DNA from: Oscillospiraceae bacterium
Lineage (GTDB): Bacteria > Bacillota > Clostridia > Oscillospirales > Oscillospiraceae
Assembly: GCA_902778275.1 (NCBI GenBank)
Contig: CACYXE010000002.1
Coordinates: 14,674 to 78,673, forward strand
DNA length: 64,000 nt
Direction: 5' to 3'
Positions 34,436 through 44,644 of the stretch are shown piece by piece (position 1 is the stretch's first letter; each line of letters starts with the position of its first letter). The position numbers and the translations under genes were made by a program. The notes beneath the pieces were generated by a model, which worked only from the letters and a program-made list of their open reading frames with translations, was not told the DNA's origin and did no database searches.

Positions 34436-34470
34436 GCCGGCGCAGCGAAAAGCTGCGCCGGCTATGATTT
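34436..34470 (+). terminator. Terminator of the TetR-type gene
   Basis: Arms GCCGGCGCAGC (34436-34446) and GCTGCGCCGGC (34452-34462), loop GAAAA, followed by TATGATTTTG. The U-tract is weak but the stem is very stable. Confidence 0.8.
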
Positions 34471-34476
34471 TGCTTG

Positions 34477-34505
34477 TTGAAACCGGCAGGGAAGTGGAGT
34501 ATAAT
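34477..34505 (+). promoter_or_regulatory. Sigma-A promoter of the ybaK-uvrA operon
   Basis: TTGAAA (34477-34482), 17 bases, perfect TATAAT (34500-34505), 45 bases before ybaK. Confidence 0.8.
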
Positions 34506-34550
34506 AAATAAGTTAATATCAACATTCAGGAGAAGTCAGGAGAAGCTGCT

Positions 34551-35033
34551 ATGGCCGAACAGAAAACGAACGTGATGCGCGTTCTGGAGCAGAAAAAGAT
34601 CCCATATAAAGCGCACAGCTATCCCCACGGCGATGAAGCGGTGGACGGCGTGACAGTGGCCGCGCTGACCGGAATGGATCCCGCCGGGGTCTTCAAGACT
34701 CTTGTGGCGCAGGGAGCAAGCAAGAAGATCTGCGTGTTTGTGATCCCAGTGGCCATGGAGCTTGATCTGAAAAAGGCGGCCAAGGCTTCCGGGGAGAAAT
34801 CGGTACTCATGGTGCACGTGAAAGAGATCACGGCGCTCACCGGATATGTTCGCGGCGGCTGCTCGCCCATAGGCATGAAAAAACAATATGCGACCTTCTA
34901 TCACAACACAGCCGCCGACTTGGAATCCATCACAGTCAGCGCAGGTAAGATCGGGTATCAGGTGGAGCTTAACCCGGAGGCGCTGATCAAGCTGACCAAT
35001 GGCCGCCTGGCCGATATCGCAACTGAGGGGTGA
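34551..35033 (+). CDS. ybaK: Cys-tRNA(Pro) deacylase YbaK
   Basis: Hydrolyses cysteine misattached to tRNA-Pro by prolyl-tRNA synthetase. 160 residues, the classic YbaK length. [20 protein letters not shown] at the N-terminus, [15 protein letters not shown] with the conserved lysine near 53, then [17 protein letters not shown] and the closing [15 protein letters not shown]. It differs clearly from the YwhH-like paralogue at 24981-25451. It leads an operon with uvrA, 2 bases away. Confidence 0.94.
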   Translation: MAEQKTNVMRVLEQKKIPYKAHSYPHGDEAVDGVTVAALTGMDPAGVFKTLVAQGASKKICVFVIPVAMELDLKKAAKASGEKSVLMVHVKEITALTGYVRGGCSPIGMKKQYATFYHNTAADLESITVSAGKIGYQVELNPEALIKLTNGRLADIATEG

Positions 35034-35035
35034 AC

Positions 35036-37873
35036 ATGCAGGACAGCATCTATATCAAAGGCGCAAGAGAGAATAACCTGAAGAATATCGATCTGGAGAT
35101 CCCACGGGATAAGCTGGTGGTCGTGACAGGCCTTTCAGGCAGCGGGAAATCCAGCCTTGCCTTCGACACCATCTATGCGGAAGGGCAGCGGCGCTATGTG
35201 GAAAGCCTGAGCTCCTATGCGCGGATGTTCCTCGGGCAGATGGATAAGCCTGACGTGGATTATATCGACGGTCTTTCCCCGGCCATCTCCATCGATCAGA
35301 AGACTACCTCCCGCAACCCCCGTTCCACAGTCGGTACCGTTACCGAGATCTACGACTATCTGCGTCTGCTTTGGGCACGTATCGGCGTCCCTCATTGCCC
35401 CAAATGCGGGAAGGAGATCCATCAGCAGAGCATCGACCAGATCGTAGACCGTATCCTGGAGTTACCGGAGGGGACCCGGATCCAGATCCTGGCTCCCGTA
35501 GTGCGCGCCAGAAAGGGCGAACACGCCAAGGTCTTCGAGGACGCCAAAAAGTCCGGCTACGTGCGTGCCCGTGTCGACGGGATCGCCTACGATCTCTCGG
35601 AAGAGATCAAGCTGGAAAAAAATAAAAAGCATAACATCGAGATCGTGGTGGATCGTCTTATCATCAAGCCGGATATCACACGGCGCTTGACGGATTCGGC
35701 TGAAACGGCCCTGGCCCTTTCGGGTGGGATTCTGTTTGTGGATCTGGTCAAGGAGAAGCAGCAGATCGCTTTTTCCCAGAACTATGCCTGTGAGGACTGC
35801 GGGATCTCCGTGGAAGAACTGACGCCGCGGCTGTTTTCTTTCAACAATCCCTATGGCGCCTGCCCTACGTGTACAGGCCTCGGCATGCAGATGCTGGTGG
35901 ACCCGGAGCTGATCATGCCCAACCCGAATCTGAGCATCATGGACGGCGGCATCACAGCCAGCGGCTGGGGCAACGTGCGGGGAGATACCATCTCCAAGAT
36001 GTACTTTGAGGCCCTGGGACGGAAGTATCATTTCAAGCTTACAGAGCCGCTGAAGGATCTCTCCAAGGAAGCCATCGATGCGATCATGTACGGAACCAAG
36101 GGTGAACCGTTGCTGCTCCGTTATGAGAAAAGCGAGGGCTACGGCGTCATCAAGCGGGAATTCGAGGGGATCGTCAACAATCTGGAGCGTCGCTATAAGG
36201 AGACGCAGAGCCCGGCCATGCGGGCGGATATCGAGGAGTGCATGTCTGAGATCCCGTGCCCGGAATGCGAAGGCAGGCGGCTGAAGAAATCCGCGCTGGC
36301 GGTAACGGTCGGCGGCATCAGCATTGCGGAATTTGCGGACCTCTCTGTGGTGAACGCCCTGCAATTCATCGACAGCTTGCAGCTGAATGAAAAAGAGACC
36401 ACCATTGCGGAGCGCATCATCAAAGAGATCAAGGCGCGCCTGGGCTTTTTGCAGAGCGTGGGACTGGGTTATCTCTCCCTGTCCCGCACGGCGGCGACGC
36501 TTTCCGGCGGCGAGAGCCAGCGGATCCGGCTGGCGACCCAGATCGGCTCCAGTCTGATGGGTGTCCTGTATATCCTGGATGAGCCCAGCATCGGTCTGCA
36601 CCAGAGGGACAATGAAAAATTGCTGCGGACCCTCAAACAACTGCGCGATCTCGGCAACACCCTGATTGTGGTGGAACACGACGAGGAGACCATGCGCGCC
36701 GCCGACCATATCATCGATATCGGACCCGGCGCGGGAATCAACGGCGGCAAGGTAGTCTGTGCCGGCAGCATTGAGGATATCTGCGCCTGCAAGGAATCCG
36801 TGACCGGCCAGTATCTGAGCCGGGTGAAACAGATTCCGGTACCTGAAAAGAGACGGCCGGGCAACGGACATAGTCTGGTCATCCGCGGCGCCAGGGAGAA
36901 CAATCTGAAGGGGATCGATGTGGAGATCCCCCTGGGCAAGCTGATCTGTGTGACCGGCGTCTCCGGCAGCGGCAAATCTTCTCTGATCAACGAGATCCTG
37001 TATAAGAGGCTGGCGGCGGAAAAGAACCGGGTAAAGGTACGCCCCGGCAGATGCGACGGGATCGAGGGGCTGCAGTATGTGGATAAGGTCATCGCTTTGG
37101 ACCAGAGCCCTATCGGCCGGACGCCGCGGTCCAACCCCGCCACCTATACCGGCGTATTCAACGATATCCGGGATCTGTTTGCGTCTACACAAGATGCAAA
37201 GCTCCGGGGTTATGGGCAGGGACGTTTTTCCTTCAACATGAAGGGCGGGCGCTGTGAGGCTTGCTCCGGCGACGGCCTGCTGAAGATCGAGATGCACTTC
37301 CTGCCGGACGTGTATGTGCCCTGCGACGTATGCGGAGGCAAACGATATAATCGTGAGACTCTGGAAGTCCGTTACAAAGGGAAGAACATCGCGGAAGTCC
37401 TGGATATGACTGTGGAGGAGGCCTGCTCCTTCTTCGCCAATCAGCAGAAGATCCTGAACAAGATCCAGACTCTGTACGACGTGGGTCTTGGCTACGTGAA
37501 GCTGGGGCAATCCAGTACGACCCTGTCCGGCGGCGAAGCCCAGCGTGTCAAGCTTGCCACAGAGCTGTCTAAAAGGAGCACCGGCAACACGGTATATGTG
37601 CTGGATGAGCCCACCACCGGGCTGCACATAGCGGATGTGCACAAGCTCATCAATATCCTGGATCGCTTTGTGGAAACGGGCAATACAGTCGTTGTCATTG
37701 AACACAATCTGGACGTGATCAAGGTGGCGGACCATATCATCGATCTTGGTCCCGAAGGAGGCGACGAGGGCGGAGAGCTGGTCTTCACCGGTACCCCGGA
37801 AGAATGCGCCGCGTGCAGTGAGAGTTTCACCGGCCAGTTCTTGAAGCCCCTGCTCGCGGAGCAGAAAGCCTGA
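35036..37873 (+). CDS. uvrA: UvrABC system protein A
   Basis: The damage-recognising ATPase of nucleotide excision repair. 945 residues. Two ABC ATPase modules carry Walker A GLSGSGKS (about 31-38) and GVSGSGKS (about 639-646), and signature motifs [12 protein letters not shown] and [12 protein letters not shown]. Zinc-finger cysteines lie in CEDCGIS/CPTCTG and [17 protein letters not shown] 35036 follows GAGGGG immediately after the ybaK stop; an in-frame GTG at 35030 overlaps ybaK. uvrB is not in this window, so excision genes are split. Confidence 0.97.
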   Translation: MQDSIYIKGARENNLKNIDLEIPRDKLVVVTGLSGSGKSSLAFDTIYAEGQRRYVESLSSYARMFLGQMDKPDVDYIDGLSPAISIDQKTTSRNPRSTVGTVTEIYDYLRLLWARIGVPHCPKCGKEIHQQSIDQIVDRILELPEGTRIQILAPVVRARKGEHAKVFEDAKKSGYVRARVDGIAYDLSEEIKLEKNKKHNIEIVVDRLIIKPDITRRLTDSAETALALSGGILFVDLVKEKQQIAFSQNYACEDCGISVEELTPRLFSFNNPYGACPTCTGLGMQMLVDPELIMPNPNLSIMDGGITASGWGNVRGDTISKMYFEALGRKYHFKLTEPLKDLSKEAIDAIMYGTKGEPLLLRYEKSEGYGVIKREFEGIVNNLERRYKETQSPAMRADIEECMSEIPCPECEGRRLKKSALAVTVGGISIAEFADLSVVNALQFIDSLQLNEKETTIAERIIKEIKARLGFLQSVGLGYLSLSRTAATLSGGESQRIRLATQIGSSLMGVLYILDEPSIGLHQRDNEKLLRTLKQLRDLGNTLIVVEHDEETMRAADHIIDIGPGAGINGGKVVCAGSIEDICACKESVTGQYLSRVKQIPVPEKRRPGNGHSLVIRGARENNLKGIDVEIPLGKLICVTGVSGSGKSSLINEILYKRLAAEKNRVKVRPGRCDGIEGLQYVDKVIALDQSPIGRTPRSNPATYTGVFNDIRDLFASTQDAKLRGYGQGRFSFNMKGGRCEACSGDGLLKIEMHFLPDVYVPCDVCGGKRYNRETLEVRYKGKNIAEVLDMTVEEACSFFANQQKILNKIQTLYDVGLGYVKLGQSSTTLSGGEAQRVKLATELSKRSTGNTVYVLDEPTTGLHIADVHKLINILDRFVETGNTVVVIEHNLDVIKVADHIIDLGPEGGDEGGELVFTGTPEECAACSESFTGQFLKPLLAEQKA

Positions 37874-37887
37874 CAGAGAGGAATCGA

Positions 37888-40110
37888 ATGGATCAGGATA
37901 ATGAGTTGTTGGAGATCTCCGGTACCGTCGACACGGTGATCTATAAAAATGAAGAGAACGGGTACACGGTCCTGCGGCTGTTGGATGAAAACGGTGAGCG
38001 GGTCACGGTCGTAGGGACGTTCCCATACGCGGCGCCGGGCGAGACCATGATCATCAGCGGCGGATGGATGAATCACAGCGTCCACGGAAGGCAGTTCAAA
38101 GCGGAATTTGCCCAACGGTTGATGCCGCAGAGCGCCCATGCCATCTACGAGTATCTGGCCAGCGGCACTGTGCGCGGCATCGGTCCGGCAACGGCGTCCC
38201 TGCTGATCGACCGTTTTGGCGAGAAGGCACTGGACGTTTTGGAGAACGAGCCAGAAAAGTTGGCGGCGATCAAGGGTATCAGCCTGCAGAAGGCCAAGCA
38301 GATGTCTTCCAGTTTCCGCAGGCAGACCGGTGTACGGCGTCTGATGGAGTTTATCTGTTCTTTCGGCCTGCGTCCGATCCTTGCCATGCAGCTGTATAAA
38401 TATTACGGGGATGAGGCTCTGAATCTGCTGCGGGAAAACCCTTATCTACTGGCTGCGTCCCATATCGGCGGCAGCTTTGCGGAGGCAGATCATCTCGCCA
38501 TGGAGATGGGGATGGACGGCAACAGCCGCAACCGGATCAACGCTGCTGTCCTGTTTGAGCTCCGTCACAATACGGGAAATGGGCATTGCTTCATTCCCAG
38601 AGAAAAACTGGCCGCCGCCACAGCGGAGCTGATCGGCGTGGAAGCGGAAGAAGCGGACCAAAGCATCGAAGAACTGATCGAGGCAGGCGCTTTGTGTTTT
38701 GAAGAGGTCGCGGGCTGCAGGGCCTGTTACCTGCCCGAACTCTATGAGGCTGAAACCGATGCGGCCCGACGCCTTGCCCGTATGTGCCGCGGTCGGTATC
38801 AGGAACGGGTCAACACGGATCAGTTGATCGCGGATCTGGAACGGCAGCAGGGGATCCGGTACGCAGAGCTGCAAAAACGAACCCTGCGCCTTGCTCTGGA
38901 AAACCAGATCATCGTGATCACTGGGGGGCCCGGAACCGGGAAGACTACCTCGATCCGGGCCATCCTGGCCATGTTCGACCGCCTTGGGATGAAGACGCTG
39001 CTGACCGCCCCGACCGGGAGAGCGGCCAAGCGTATGACGGAACTGAGCGGGCAGGAAGCACAGACGGTACACCGGCTGCTTGGCGCAAAATTCGCCGAGG
39101 ACGGACAAAAAGTCGTGTTTACGAAGGAAGAAAGCGATCCTTTGGACTGTGATGCGGTGATCCTGGACGAGTGTTCCATGGTGGACATCCAGCTGATGGA
39201 CGCGCTGCTGCGTGCCATGCCTGAGGATGCACGTCTTGTGATGGTGGGCGATGCGGATCAGTTGCCATCCGTTGGGGCCGGCAATGTGTTCTCCGCCGTG
39301 ATCCGGAGCGGTGTGATCCCCACCGTGCGCCTGACAGAGATTTTCCGGCAAAATGAGGGCAGCCGCATCGTGCGCAATGCGCATATGATCAACCGCGGGG
39401 AATATCCAAACTTTTCTGAGAATGCAGGCGATTTTTTCCGGCTCCGCCGCCTGCAGGCCGGGGGCACCGTGGAGACCATTACGGAGCTCTGTGCCGTGCG
39501 CCTGCCGGGAAAAATGAACATACAGCCTCAGGAGATCCAGGTGCTTTCGCCGACCCGGAAAGGGGAACTGGGCACCGGAAATCTGAACAAACATCTGCAG
39601 GAGGCCTTGAATCCCCGCTCCAGGGAAAAGAAAGAAAAGGCCTTTGGCGATGTGATCTTCCGGGAAGGAGATCGCGTCATGCAGATCCGAAACAACTATG
39701 ACCTCCTTTGGCGGAACGCGGACGGCAGTATCCGTGGAATGGGGATCTACAATGGGGACATCGGTCAGATCCTGCAGATCGATCCGGACAGCGAGAGCAT
39801 GCTGATCGATTTCGACGGACGGCTTGTCAACTACGGCTTTGATTCGCTGCTGGAACTGGAGCACGCCTGGGCCATGACGGTACATAAAGCGCAGGGCAGT
39901 GAATATCGGGCAGTGATCCTGGCGCTTAACAACAGCGCTTCCATGCTGATGACGCGGGACGTGCTGTATACGGCTGTGACCCGCGCCCGGGAATTGCTGA
40001 TCCTGGTGGGAGATGATTCCATCGCCTACAGGATGATCGACAATACCCGGCAGTCAAAACGATATGCGGCGCTGCGTGTGCGGCTTCGCAGGCTCTGTGG
40101 TGCAGAATGA
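37888..40110 (+). CDS. recD2: RecD2-type ATP-dependent 5'-3' DNA helicase
   Basis: 740 residues, standard for RecD2/YrrC. An N-terminal OB-like domain and helix-hairpin-helix modules (GTVRGIGPATASLLIDRFG near 93-111) precede the SF1B helicase core. Walker A GGPGTGKTT (about 346-354), Walker B DECSMVD, GDADQLPSVGAGNV and the motif VI region MTVHKAQGSEY near 660-670. RecD2 is not part of RecBCD in Firmicutes and acts at stalled forks and in mismatch or replication repair. It lies between uvrA and comF, overlapping comF by 4 bases. Confidence 0.95.
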   Translation: MDQDNELLEISGTVDTVIYKNEENGYTVLRLLDENGERVTVVGTFPYAAPGETMIISGGWMNHSVHGRQFKAEFAQRLMPQSAHAIYEYLASGTVRGIGPATASLLIDRFGEKALDVLENEPEKLAAIKGISLQKAKQMSSSFRRQTGVRRLMEFICSFGLRPILAMQLYKYYGDEALNLLRENPYLLAASHIGGSFAEADHLAMEMGMDGNSRNRINAAVLFELRHNTGNGHCFIPREKLAAATAELIGVEAEEADQSIEELIEAGALCFEEVAGCRACYLPELYEAETDAARRLARMCRGRYQERVNTDQLIADLERQQGIRYAELQKRTLRLALENQIIVITGGPGTGKTTSIRAILAMFDRLGMKTLLTAPTGRAAKRMTELSGQEAQTVHRLLGAKFAEDGQKVVFTKEESDPLDCDAVILDECSMVDIQLMDALLRAMPEDARLVMVGDADQLPSVGAGNVFSAVIRSGVIPTVRLTEIFRQNEGSRIVRNAHMINRGEYPNFSENAGDFFRLRRLQAGGTVETITELCAVRLPGKMNIQPQEIQVLSPTRKGELGTGNLNKHLQEALNPRSREKKEKAFGDVIFREGDRVMQIRNNYDLLWRNADGSIRGMGIYNGDIGQILQIDPDSESMLIDFDGRLVNYGFDSLLELEHAWAMTVHKAQGSEYRAVILALNNSASMLMTRDVLYTAVTRARELLILVGDDSIAYRMIDNTRQSKRYAALRVRLRRLCGAE

Positions 40111-40757
40111 GAATATGGGATAGACTCTTGGACCTGCTGTTTCCGAGACGCTGTGCTTTTTGTCACAAGCTGATCGAGACGGAAGATCCGATGTGCCGTG
40201 AATGCCGCAGAAAAATAGGCCTTATGGCGGGTGAGCGGCATAAAAAGAAGATTTCCGCTTCGGTGGACTGTTATGCGCCGCTCTTATATGAGGGCGATGT
40301 GCGTTCATCTTTGCTTCGCTATAAGTTCCGGGGACAGAGCGCATATGCGGAGGTTTATGGGGAATTTCTGTCAAAATGTATTGACGAAAATGAGATTTCC
40401 TGCGATAGTATCACATGGGTGCCTCTGAGCCGGAAGCGGCTCCACCGGCGCGGATACGATCAGGCGAGGCTTCTCGCGGAGCAGATCGCCGGCCGGTATG
40501 GTTATCCCTGCGTCCCGATGCTGAAAAAGCTGCGGGACAATCCGGCGCAATCGCGCACAGGGGAAGCGGCGAAGAGAAAGGTCAATGTGGCCGGCGTATA
40601 CGCCGCGATCAACGAGGAGCAGATAAAGGGAAAACGAATCCTGCTGGTTGACGATATCGTGACCACGGGTGCGACTTTGTCTGAAGCGGCGAAAATGCTG
40701 AAAGCGGCAGGCGCTGTCGAGATCATTTGTATCGCGGTGGCGCAAAAGCGAAATTAA
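40107..40757 (+). CDS. comF: ComF family protein (phosphoribosyltransferase fold)
   Basis: 216 residues. An N-terminal zinc-binding CAFCHK/CRECRR pair (about 16-34) is followed by a PRTase domain with the PRPP-binding loop ILLVDDIVTTGAT near 175-187. In naturally transformable bacteria ComF helps bring single-stranded DNA into the cytosol, but ComF homologues are widespread in non-competent species too. It overlaps recD2 by 4 bases (ATGA), as in many Clostridia. Confidence 0.92.
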   Translation: MRIWDRLLDLLFPRRCAFCHKLIETEDPMCRECRRKIGLMAGERHKKKISASVDCYAPLLYEGDVRSSLLRYKFRGQSAYAEVYGEFLSKCIDENEISCDSITWVPLSRKRLHRRGYDQARLLAEQIAGRYGYPCVPMLKKLRDNPAQSRTGEAAKRKVNVAGVYAAINEEQIKGKRILLVDDIVTTGATLSEAAKMLKAAGAVEIICIAVAQKRN

Positions 40758-40786
40758 TCGGAAAGCTATACGATGAGGTGAATGGA

Positions 40787-41818
40787 ATGCTCATTTTTGA
40801 AAGAGATATCGCGGTTGACATGGGGACTTCCTCCACACTGCTTTTTGAGCAGGGGAAGGGCGTCGTGTCCAGAGAACCGACGGTCGTGGCAGTTGACAAG
40901 TTAAGCGGTAAGATCCTGAAGGTCGGACAAGATGCCCAGAAAATGCTTGGCCGTACCCCGGCCAACATCGTTGCGATTCATCCGATCAGCAGCGGTGTGA
41001 TCTCGGACTATGAAATGGCTGCCCAGATGCTGCGGGAGCTTGTCAGCCGGATCACCTCTTTCAGCCTATTCAAGCCCTGCGTGCTGGCCTGCGTGCCCAG
41101 CAGCATCTCCGGCGTGGAGGAGCGCGCCATGATCGACGCCGCCATTGAGGCCGGAGCGCGGAAAGTCTATTTGCTGGAAACGGCTGTGGCGACAGCCTTG
41201 GGCGCCGGAGTGGATATCTCCAAAGCCGATGGACACATGATCATTGATATCGGCGGCGGTACCACGGAGATCGCGATCATCTCTGCCGGCGGTGTGGTGG
41301 AATGTGAATCCATCAAAGTGGCCGGTACCAGCTTTGATGAAGCCATCGTCAAATATATCCGCCGCAAGCATAACATGCTGATCGGCCTCACAGCGGCTGA
41401 GGAACTCAAGCGCAGCATCGGCTGCGTGCTTCAACGGCCGGATATGGGTGTTGAGGAGATTAAGGGCCGCAATTTGGCCAACGGTCTTCCCAAGACGGTC
41501 AATGTGAGCTCCAACGAGCTGATCGAGGCTTTTGTAGAACCGATGAATCATATCCTGGATGCGATCCACACCGTTCTGGAACGGACGCCGCCGCAGCTTG
41601 TTGGCGATCTTGATAAGAACGGCATCATTATGTCCGGCGGCGGCAGTCTGATTTATGGCATGGACCGGCTGATCGAGCGCAGCACCGGGATCCGGACCAT
41701 CGTCGTGGACGACGCCATTTCCTGCGCAGCCTACGGCGCCGGAAAGATGCTCAAGCATCTGGACGATATGCAGGACGGCATGATGAACTTTTACCGTATG
41801 CGTCAGCTGAAGGGCTGA
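40787..41818 (+). CDS. mreB: MreB/Mbl-type rod shape actin homologue
   Basis: An ATP-binding actin-like protein that organises lateral wall synthesis under the membrane. 343 residues. Phosphate 1 motif DMGTSSTLLF (11-20), phosphate 2 DIGGGTTEIAIIS (about 157-169), adenosine motif MSGGGSLIYGMDRLIE and the KVAGTSFDEAI block. ATG 40787 has GAGGTG 6 bases upstream; the open frame continues back into comF and is rejected. No mreC or mreD follows, so this could be the Mbl-like paralogue. The next genes are ispD-ispF. Confidence 0.93.
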   Translation: MLIFERDIAVDMGTSSTLLFEQGKGVVSREPTVVAVDKLSGKILKVGQDAQKMLGRTPANIVAIHPISSGVISDYEMAAQMLRELVSRITSFSLFKPCVLACVPSSISGVEERAMIDAAIEAGARKVYLLETAVATALGAGVDISKADGHMIIDIGGGTTEIAIISAGGVVECESIKVAGTSFDEAIVKYIRRKHNMLIGLTAAEELKRSIGCVLQRPDMGVEEIKGRNLANGLPKTVNVSSNELIEAFVEPMNHILDAIHTVLERTPPQLVGDLDKNGIIMSGGGSLIYGMDRLIERSTGIRTIVVDDAISCAAYGAGKMLKHLDDMQDGMMNFYRMRQLKG

Positions 41819-41846
41819 CAGGAGAATACTTGCGGGGAAGATCGAT

Positions 41847-42593
41847 ATGAACCTGAAAAAATTGCTCAGCAAAAAAGAAGAGACGCCCAGCTGCTCGGTG
41901 GTCATCGTCGCCGCCGGCAGTTCGCAGCGCATGGGGACGGATAAAATCATGGGCGCTTTGGGCGGACTTCCTGTGCTGGTGCGCGCTATCCTCCCATTCC
42001 AGCACTGCGATCTGGTGAAGGAGATCGTTGTCGTGACCCGGATGGAGAAGCTGGAGCATGTGGCAAATCTGCGCCAGAAATATGGCCTCAGTAAAGTCAG
42101 CAAGATCATTTGCGGCGGGGAGACCCGTATGGAGTCCGCACTGGCCGGCGTCTCCGAGACGGATCCGAAGGTCAATTTGATCGCCATCCATGACGGCGCG
42201 CGCCCCCTGGTCACAGAGGCGCTGATACGGCGCGTGATCTATGCTGCTCACGAAAAGCTCGCTGCTGTCCCGGTCTTGAAAAGTGTCGACACTTTGAAGA
42301 CCGTGGATGCGGATGGGATCGTTATCGGCAGCGTGGATCGCAGCGCCACGGTCCGCATTCAGACACCGCAGGTCTTTGAGGCGGATCTGATCAAAGGCGC
42401 ACTGACCTATGCCGTCAAGAACAATCTGGCCTTGACGGACGACGGTTCTGCGGTAGAACGAATGGGCGTCAAGATCTATACGGTTGAAGGAGAAGATGAA
42501 AACCTGAAGCTGACCGTTCCCCACGACAGGATCTTGGCGGAAGCGATTTTACGTGACAGGGGGGACGCATATGCGGATCGGCCATGGCTATGA
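41847..42593 (+). CDS. ispD: 2-C-methyl-D-erythritol 4-phosphate cytidylyltransferase
   Basis: The third MEP-pathway step, making CDP-methylerythritol from MEP and CTP. 248 residues. An N-terminal extension of about 15 residues precedes [18 protein letters not shown] (nucleotide-binding Gly-rich loop with R28 and K33). [25 protein letters not shown] and [11 protein letters not shown] complete the signature. It overlaps ispF by 23 bases, a common coupling of consecutive or near-consecutive pathway enzymes. Confidence 0.95.
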   Translation: MNLKKLLSKKEETPSCSVVIVAAGSSQRMGTDKIMGALGGLPVLVRAILPFQHCDLVKEIVVVTRMEKLEHVANLRQKYGLSKVSKIICGGETRMESALAGVSETDPKVNLIAIHDGARPLVTEALIRRVIYAAHEKLAAVPVLKSVDTLKTVDADGIVIGSVDRSATVRIQTPQVFEADLIKGALTYAVKNNLALTDDGSAVERMGVKIYTVEGEDENLKLTVPHDRILAEAILRDRGDAYADRPWL

Positions 42594-43047
42594 CGTACAC
42601 CGTCTAGTTGAAGGACGGGCGCTCATTCTCGGCGGCGTCCACATCCCCTATGAGAAGGGGCTGCTGGGCCATTCGGACGCAGACGTGTTGACGCATGCGC
42701 TGATGGACGCGCTTCTCGGTGCCGCCGCCTTGGGAGATATCGGCCGCCTGTTTCCGGATAATGATGATCGGTTTGCCGGAGCGGACAGCGTTGCATTGCT
42801 CCGGGAAGTGATCAGGATCATCCATGATCAGGGCTATACTGTGGGAAACGTGGACTGCACTGTTCTTGCGCAGCGCCCGAAATTGGCTCCCTATATCCTG
42901 CAAATGCGGGAGCGTTTGTGTGAGGCCATGGGAATAAGCATTGAGCAGGTGAGTGTCAAGGCCACCACGGAAGAAGGCCTTGGTTTCACCGGTGAGGGAA
43001 AGGGCATCGCTGCTCACGCGGTTGCGCTGCTGGAGAAAATGGAATAG
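42571..43047 (+). CDS. ispF: 2-C-methyl-D-erythritol 2,4-cyclodiphosphate synthase
   Basis: The fifth MEP-pathway step. 158 residues, the usual trimer-forming size. Metal ligands are in GHGYDVHR (D8, H10) and LGHSDADV (H42). The rest shows [17 protein letters not shown] and [26 protein letters not shown] 42571 is chosen with GGGGGG just upstream; earlier in-frame starts lie further inside ispD. ispE, the intervening step, is not in the window. A terminator follows. Confidence 0.96.
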   Translation: MRIGHGYDVHRLVEGRALILGGVHIPYEKGLLGHSDADVLTHALMDALLGAAALGDIGRLFPDNDDRFAGADSVALLREVIRIIHDQGYTVGNVDCTVLAQRPKLAPYILQMRERLCEAMGISIEQVSVKATTEEGLGFTGEGKGIAAHAVALLEKME

Positions 43048-43097
43048 CAAAAAGAGTATCTGCGCATAAGATGGAGTATCTGTGCGCAGAGAATGAG

Positions 43098-43138
43098 AGA
43101 GACCCGCTGGGCACGTTGTCCGGCGAGTCTCTTTGTTT
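43098..43138 (+). terminator. Terminator of the ybaK-uvrA-ispF unit
   Basis: AGAGAC (43098-43103) pairs with GTCTCT (43127-43132) and CGCTGG with CCGGCG inside, followed by TTTGTTT. Confidence 0.8.
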
Positions 43139-43167
43139 CATCTGCCCTTATTTTGAAGTTTGAAACG

Positions 43168-43184
43168 ATTGCTGCAACAGCAAT
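43168..43184 (+). other. Short perfect hairpin before the DUF3343 ribosome binding site
   Basis: ATTGCTG (43168-43174), loop CAA, CAGCAAT (43178-43184), directly upstream of the GAAGGGAG ribosome binding site. Possibly protects the 5' end or modulates initiation. Confidence 0.4.
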
Positions 43185-43199
43185 TGAAGGGAGCTTACT

Positions 43200-43448
43200 A
43201 TGACACAGTATTTGATCATGTGCCGTTCGCTGACACATGCACAGAGATCTGCCAGATTATTGGAGCGCCGGGGGATCAGCGCTGCGGTGACCAAGGCGCC
43301 CCAGGGTTTGAGCAAGCGCGGCTGTGCCTATGCCGTGTCTCTGCATAAGCGTTTTGACGAAGCGGTCCGGATCCTGCGAGAGCATGAAATGCTGACCGGA
43401 AAGCTGTATATGCGCAGCGGAGAGACTTATATCGAGGTACCGACATGA
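43200..43448 (+). CDS. DUF3343 protein, putative sulfur/selenium carrier
   Basis: 82 residues. The family pattern is YLIMCRSLTHAQRSARLLERRGI, then KAPQGLSKRGCAYAVSLH with a conserved-position cysteine (C42). DUF3343 has been proposed as a Se/S carrier because it occurs with cysteine desulfurases and selenium genes. Here it overlaps the following desulfurase-like gene by 4 bases, so a persulfide-accepting role is a reasonable inference. No selD, selA or yedF is in the window. Confidence 0.83.
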   Translation: MTQYLIMCRSLTHAQRSARLLERRGISAAVTKAPQGLSKRGCAYAVSLHKRFDEAVRILREHEMLTGKLYMRSGETYIEVPT

Positions 43449-44563
43449 TCTATCTTGATAATGCTGCTACGACTCTGATAAAGCCCGTTTCCGTGGAGCA
43501 GGCGGTTTTGAGAGCCATGCGGACCATGGCAAGTCCCGGAAGGGGAGGCCATCGCCCCGCCATGCTGGCGGCAGAAGCCGTACTGGACTGCCGTATCGCC
43601 GCCGCAGAACTCTTTCATGTGGCAGATCCGGAGAGGATCGTATTTACCATGAATGCCACCCACGCCCTGAACCTGGCGATCCACTCCCTGGTAGGAGTGG
43701 GAGACCGGGTCGTCATATCGGGATTTGAGCACAATTCGGTAACGCGCCCGCTCCATGCGCTCCATGCGGATATACATGTCGCCGGCAGGGCTGTATTCAA
43801 TCCTGAAGATACCTTGGCCGCTTTTCAAAAAAAGCTGCCAAAAGCGAAAGCGGCTGTATGCACGCATGTTTCAAATGCGTTCGGATATATCCTGCCCATC
43901 TATGAGATCGCGGAGCTGTGCCGGGAATATCGGGTCCCTCTGATCGTCGACGCCTCCCAGTCGGCAGGGATCCTCCCCATTGATGCGCAGCGTATGGGAG
44001 CTGCTTTTATCGCCATGCCCGGTCACAAGGCGTTGTTTGGCCCACAGGGTACAGGGATACTGATCTGCGGTGAGACGGGGAGCCCGCTTCTTTACGGCGG
44101 CTCAGGATCGGAGAGTTTTTTGCAGAGGATGCCGGAATATTTACCGGATCGCCTGGAAGCCGGGACCCATAACGTATGCGGGATCGCAGGCTTGCATGCC
44201 GGGATCGCATATGTGCAGGAGCGTGGGACGGCGGCAATTCTGGATCATGAGAAGAGACTGCTTGGGATCATGGCCCGAGAACTGTCAGACAGTGGATTGG
44301 ACCTGTTTTTGGGCGATCCGGAGCATCAATGCGGAGTCGTCTCTGTGCGGCCAGGCAGAATGGATTGTGAAGGGCTTGCGCAGCAGCTTGCGGACCGGGA
44401 TATCTGCGTACGCAGTGGTTTGCATTGCGCCCCTACGGCACATCAAAGCGCCGGAACGATAGAGACGGGTACCGTGAGGTTCAGCTTTTCCCCCTTCGTG
44501 GCGGAAGAGCAGCTGAGGCATACTTGCGAAGCGCTGCGAGAGATCCTGAGCTCTTCTTCATAG
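43445..44563 (+). CDS. Class V aminotransferase, cysteine desulfurase-like
   Basis: A PLP enzyme of 372 residues. IYLDNAATTLIKP begins the protein. FTMNATHALNLAIHSL and VDASQSAGILPID precede the PLP-lysine motif PGHKALFGPQGTG (about 193-205, Lys near 196). The C-terminal active-site cysteine is in SGLHCAPTAHQSAG near 323-336. Enzymes of this group remove sulfur (or selenium) from cysteine (or selenocysteine). Coupling to DUF3343 suggests that protein as the acceptor. It is not the main isc/suf enzyme: no scaffold gene is adjacent. Confidence 0.88.
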   Translation: MIYLDNAATTLIKPVSVEQAVLRAMRTMASPGRGGHRPAMLAAEAVLDCRIAAAELFHVADPERIVFTMNATHALNLAIHSLVGVGDRVVISGFEHNSVTRPLHALHADIHVAGRAVFNPEDTLAAFQKKLPKAKAAVCTHVSNAFGYILPIYEIAELCREYRVPLIVDASQSAGILPIDAQRMGAAFIAMPGHKALFGPQGTGILICGETGSPLLYGGSGSESFLQRMPEYLPDRLEAGTHNVCGIAGLHAGIAYVQERGTAAILDHEKRLLGIMARELSDSGLDLFLGDPEHQCGVVSVRPGRMDCEGLAQQLADRDICVRSGLHCAPTAHQSAGTIETGTVRFSFSPFVAEEQLRHTCEALREILSSSS

Positions 44564-44593
44564 AAAATTTATAGTTTCTCTCTGCTTATCCAG

Positions 44594-44622
44594 TTGCCTT
44601 TTTAATGAGTTTGATTTATAAT
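44594..44622 (+). promoter_or_regulatory. Sigma-A promoter of the cdaA operon
   Basis: TTGCCT (44594-44599), 17 bases, perfect TATAAT (44617-44622), some 23 bases before the first candidate ATG (44645). Confidence 0.75.
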
Positions 44623-44644
44623 AAGATGCTAAACTAGAATCAGT

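Noticed and set aside
35462-37735. A 757-codon open frame on the minus strand across uvrA
   Set aside because: It is antisense to a perfectly conserved UvrA, has low-complexity His/Leu/Asp-rich translation and no ribosome binding site; it results from GC-biased codon positions.
43054-43090. Near-direct repeat of GAGTATCTG-GCGCA after ispF
   Set aside because: Two imperfect copies only, next to a terminator; too little to call a repeat family or attachment site.
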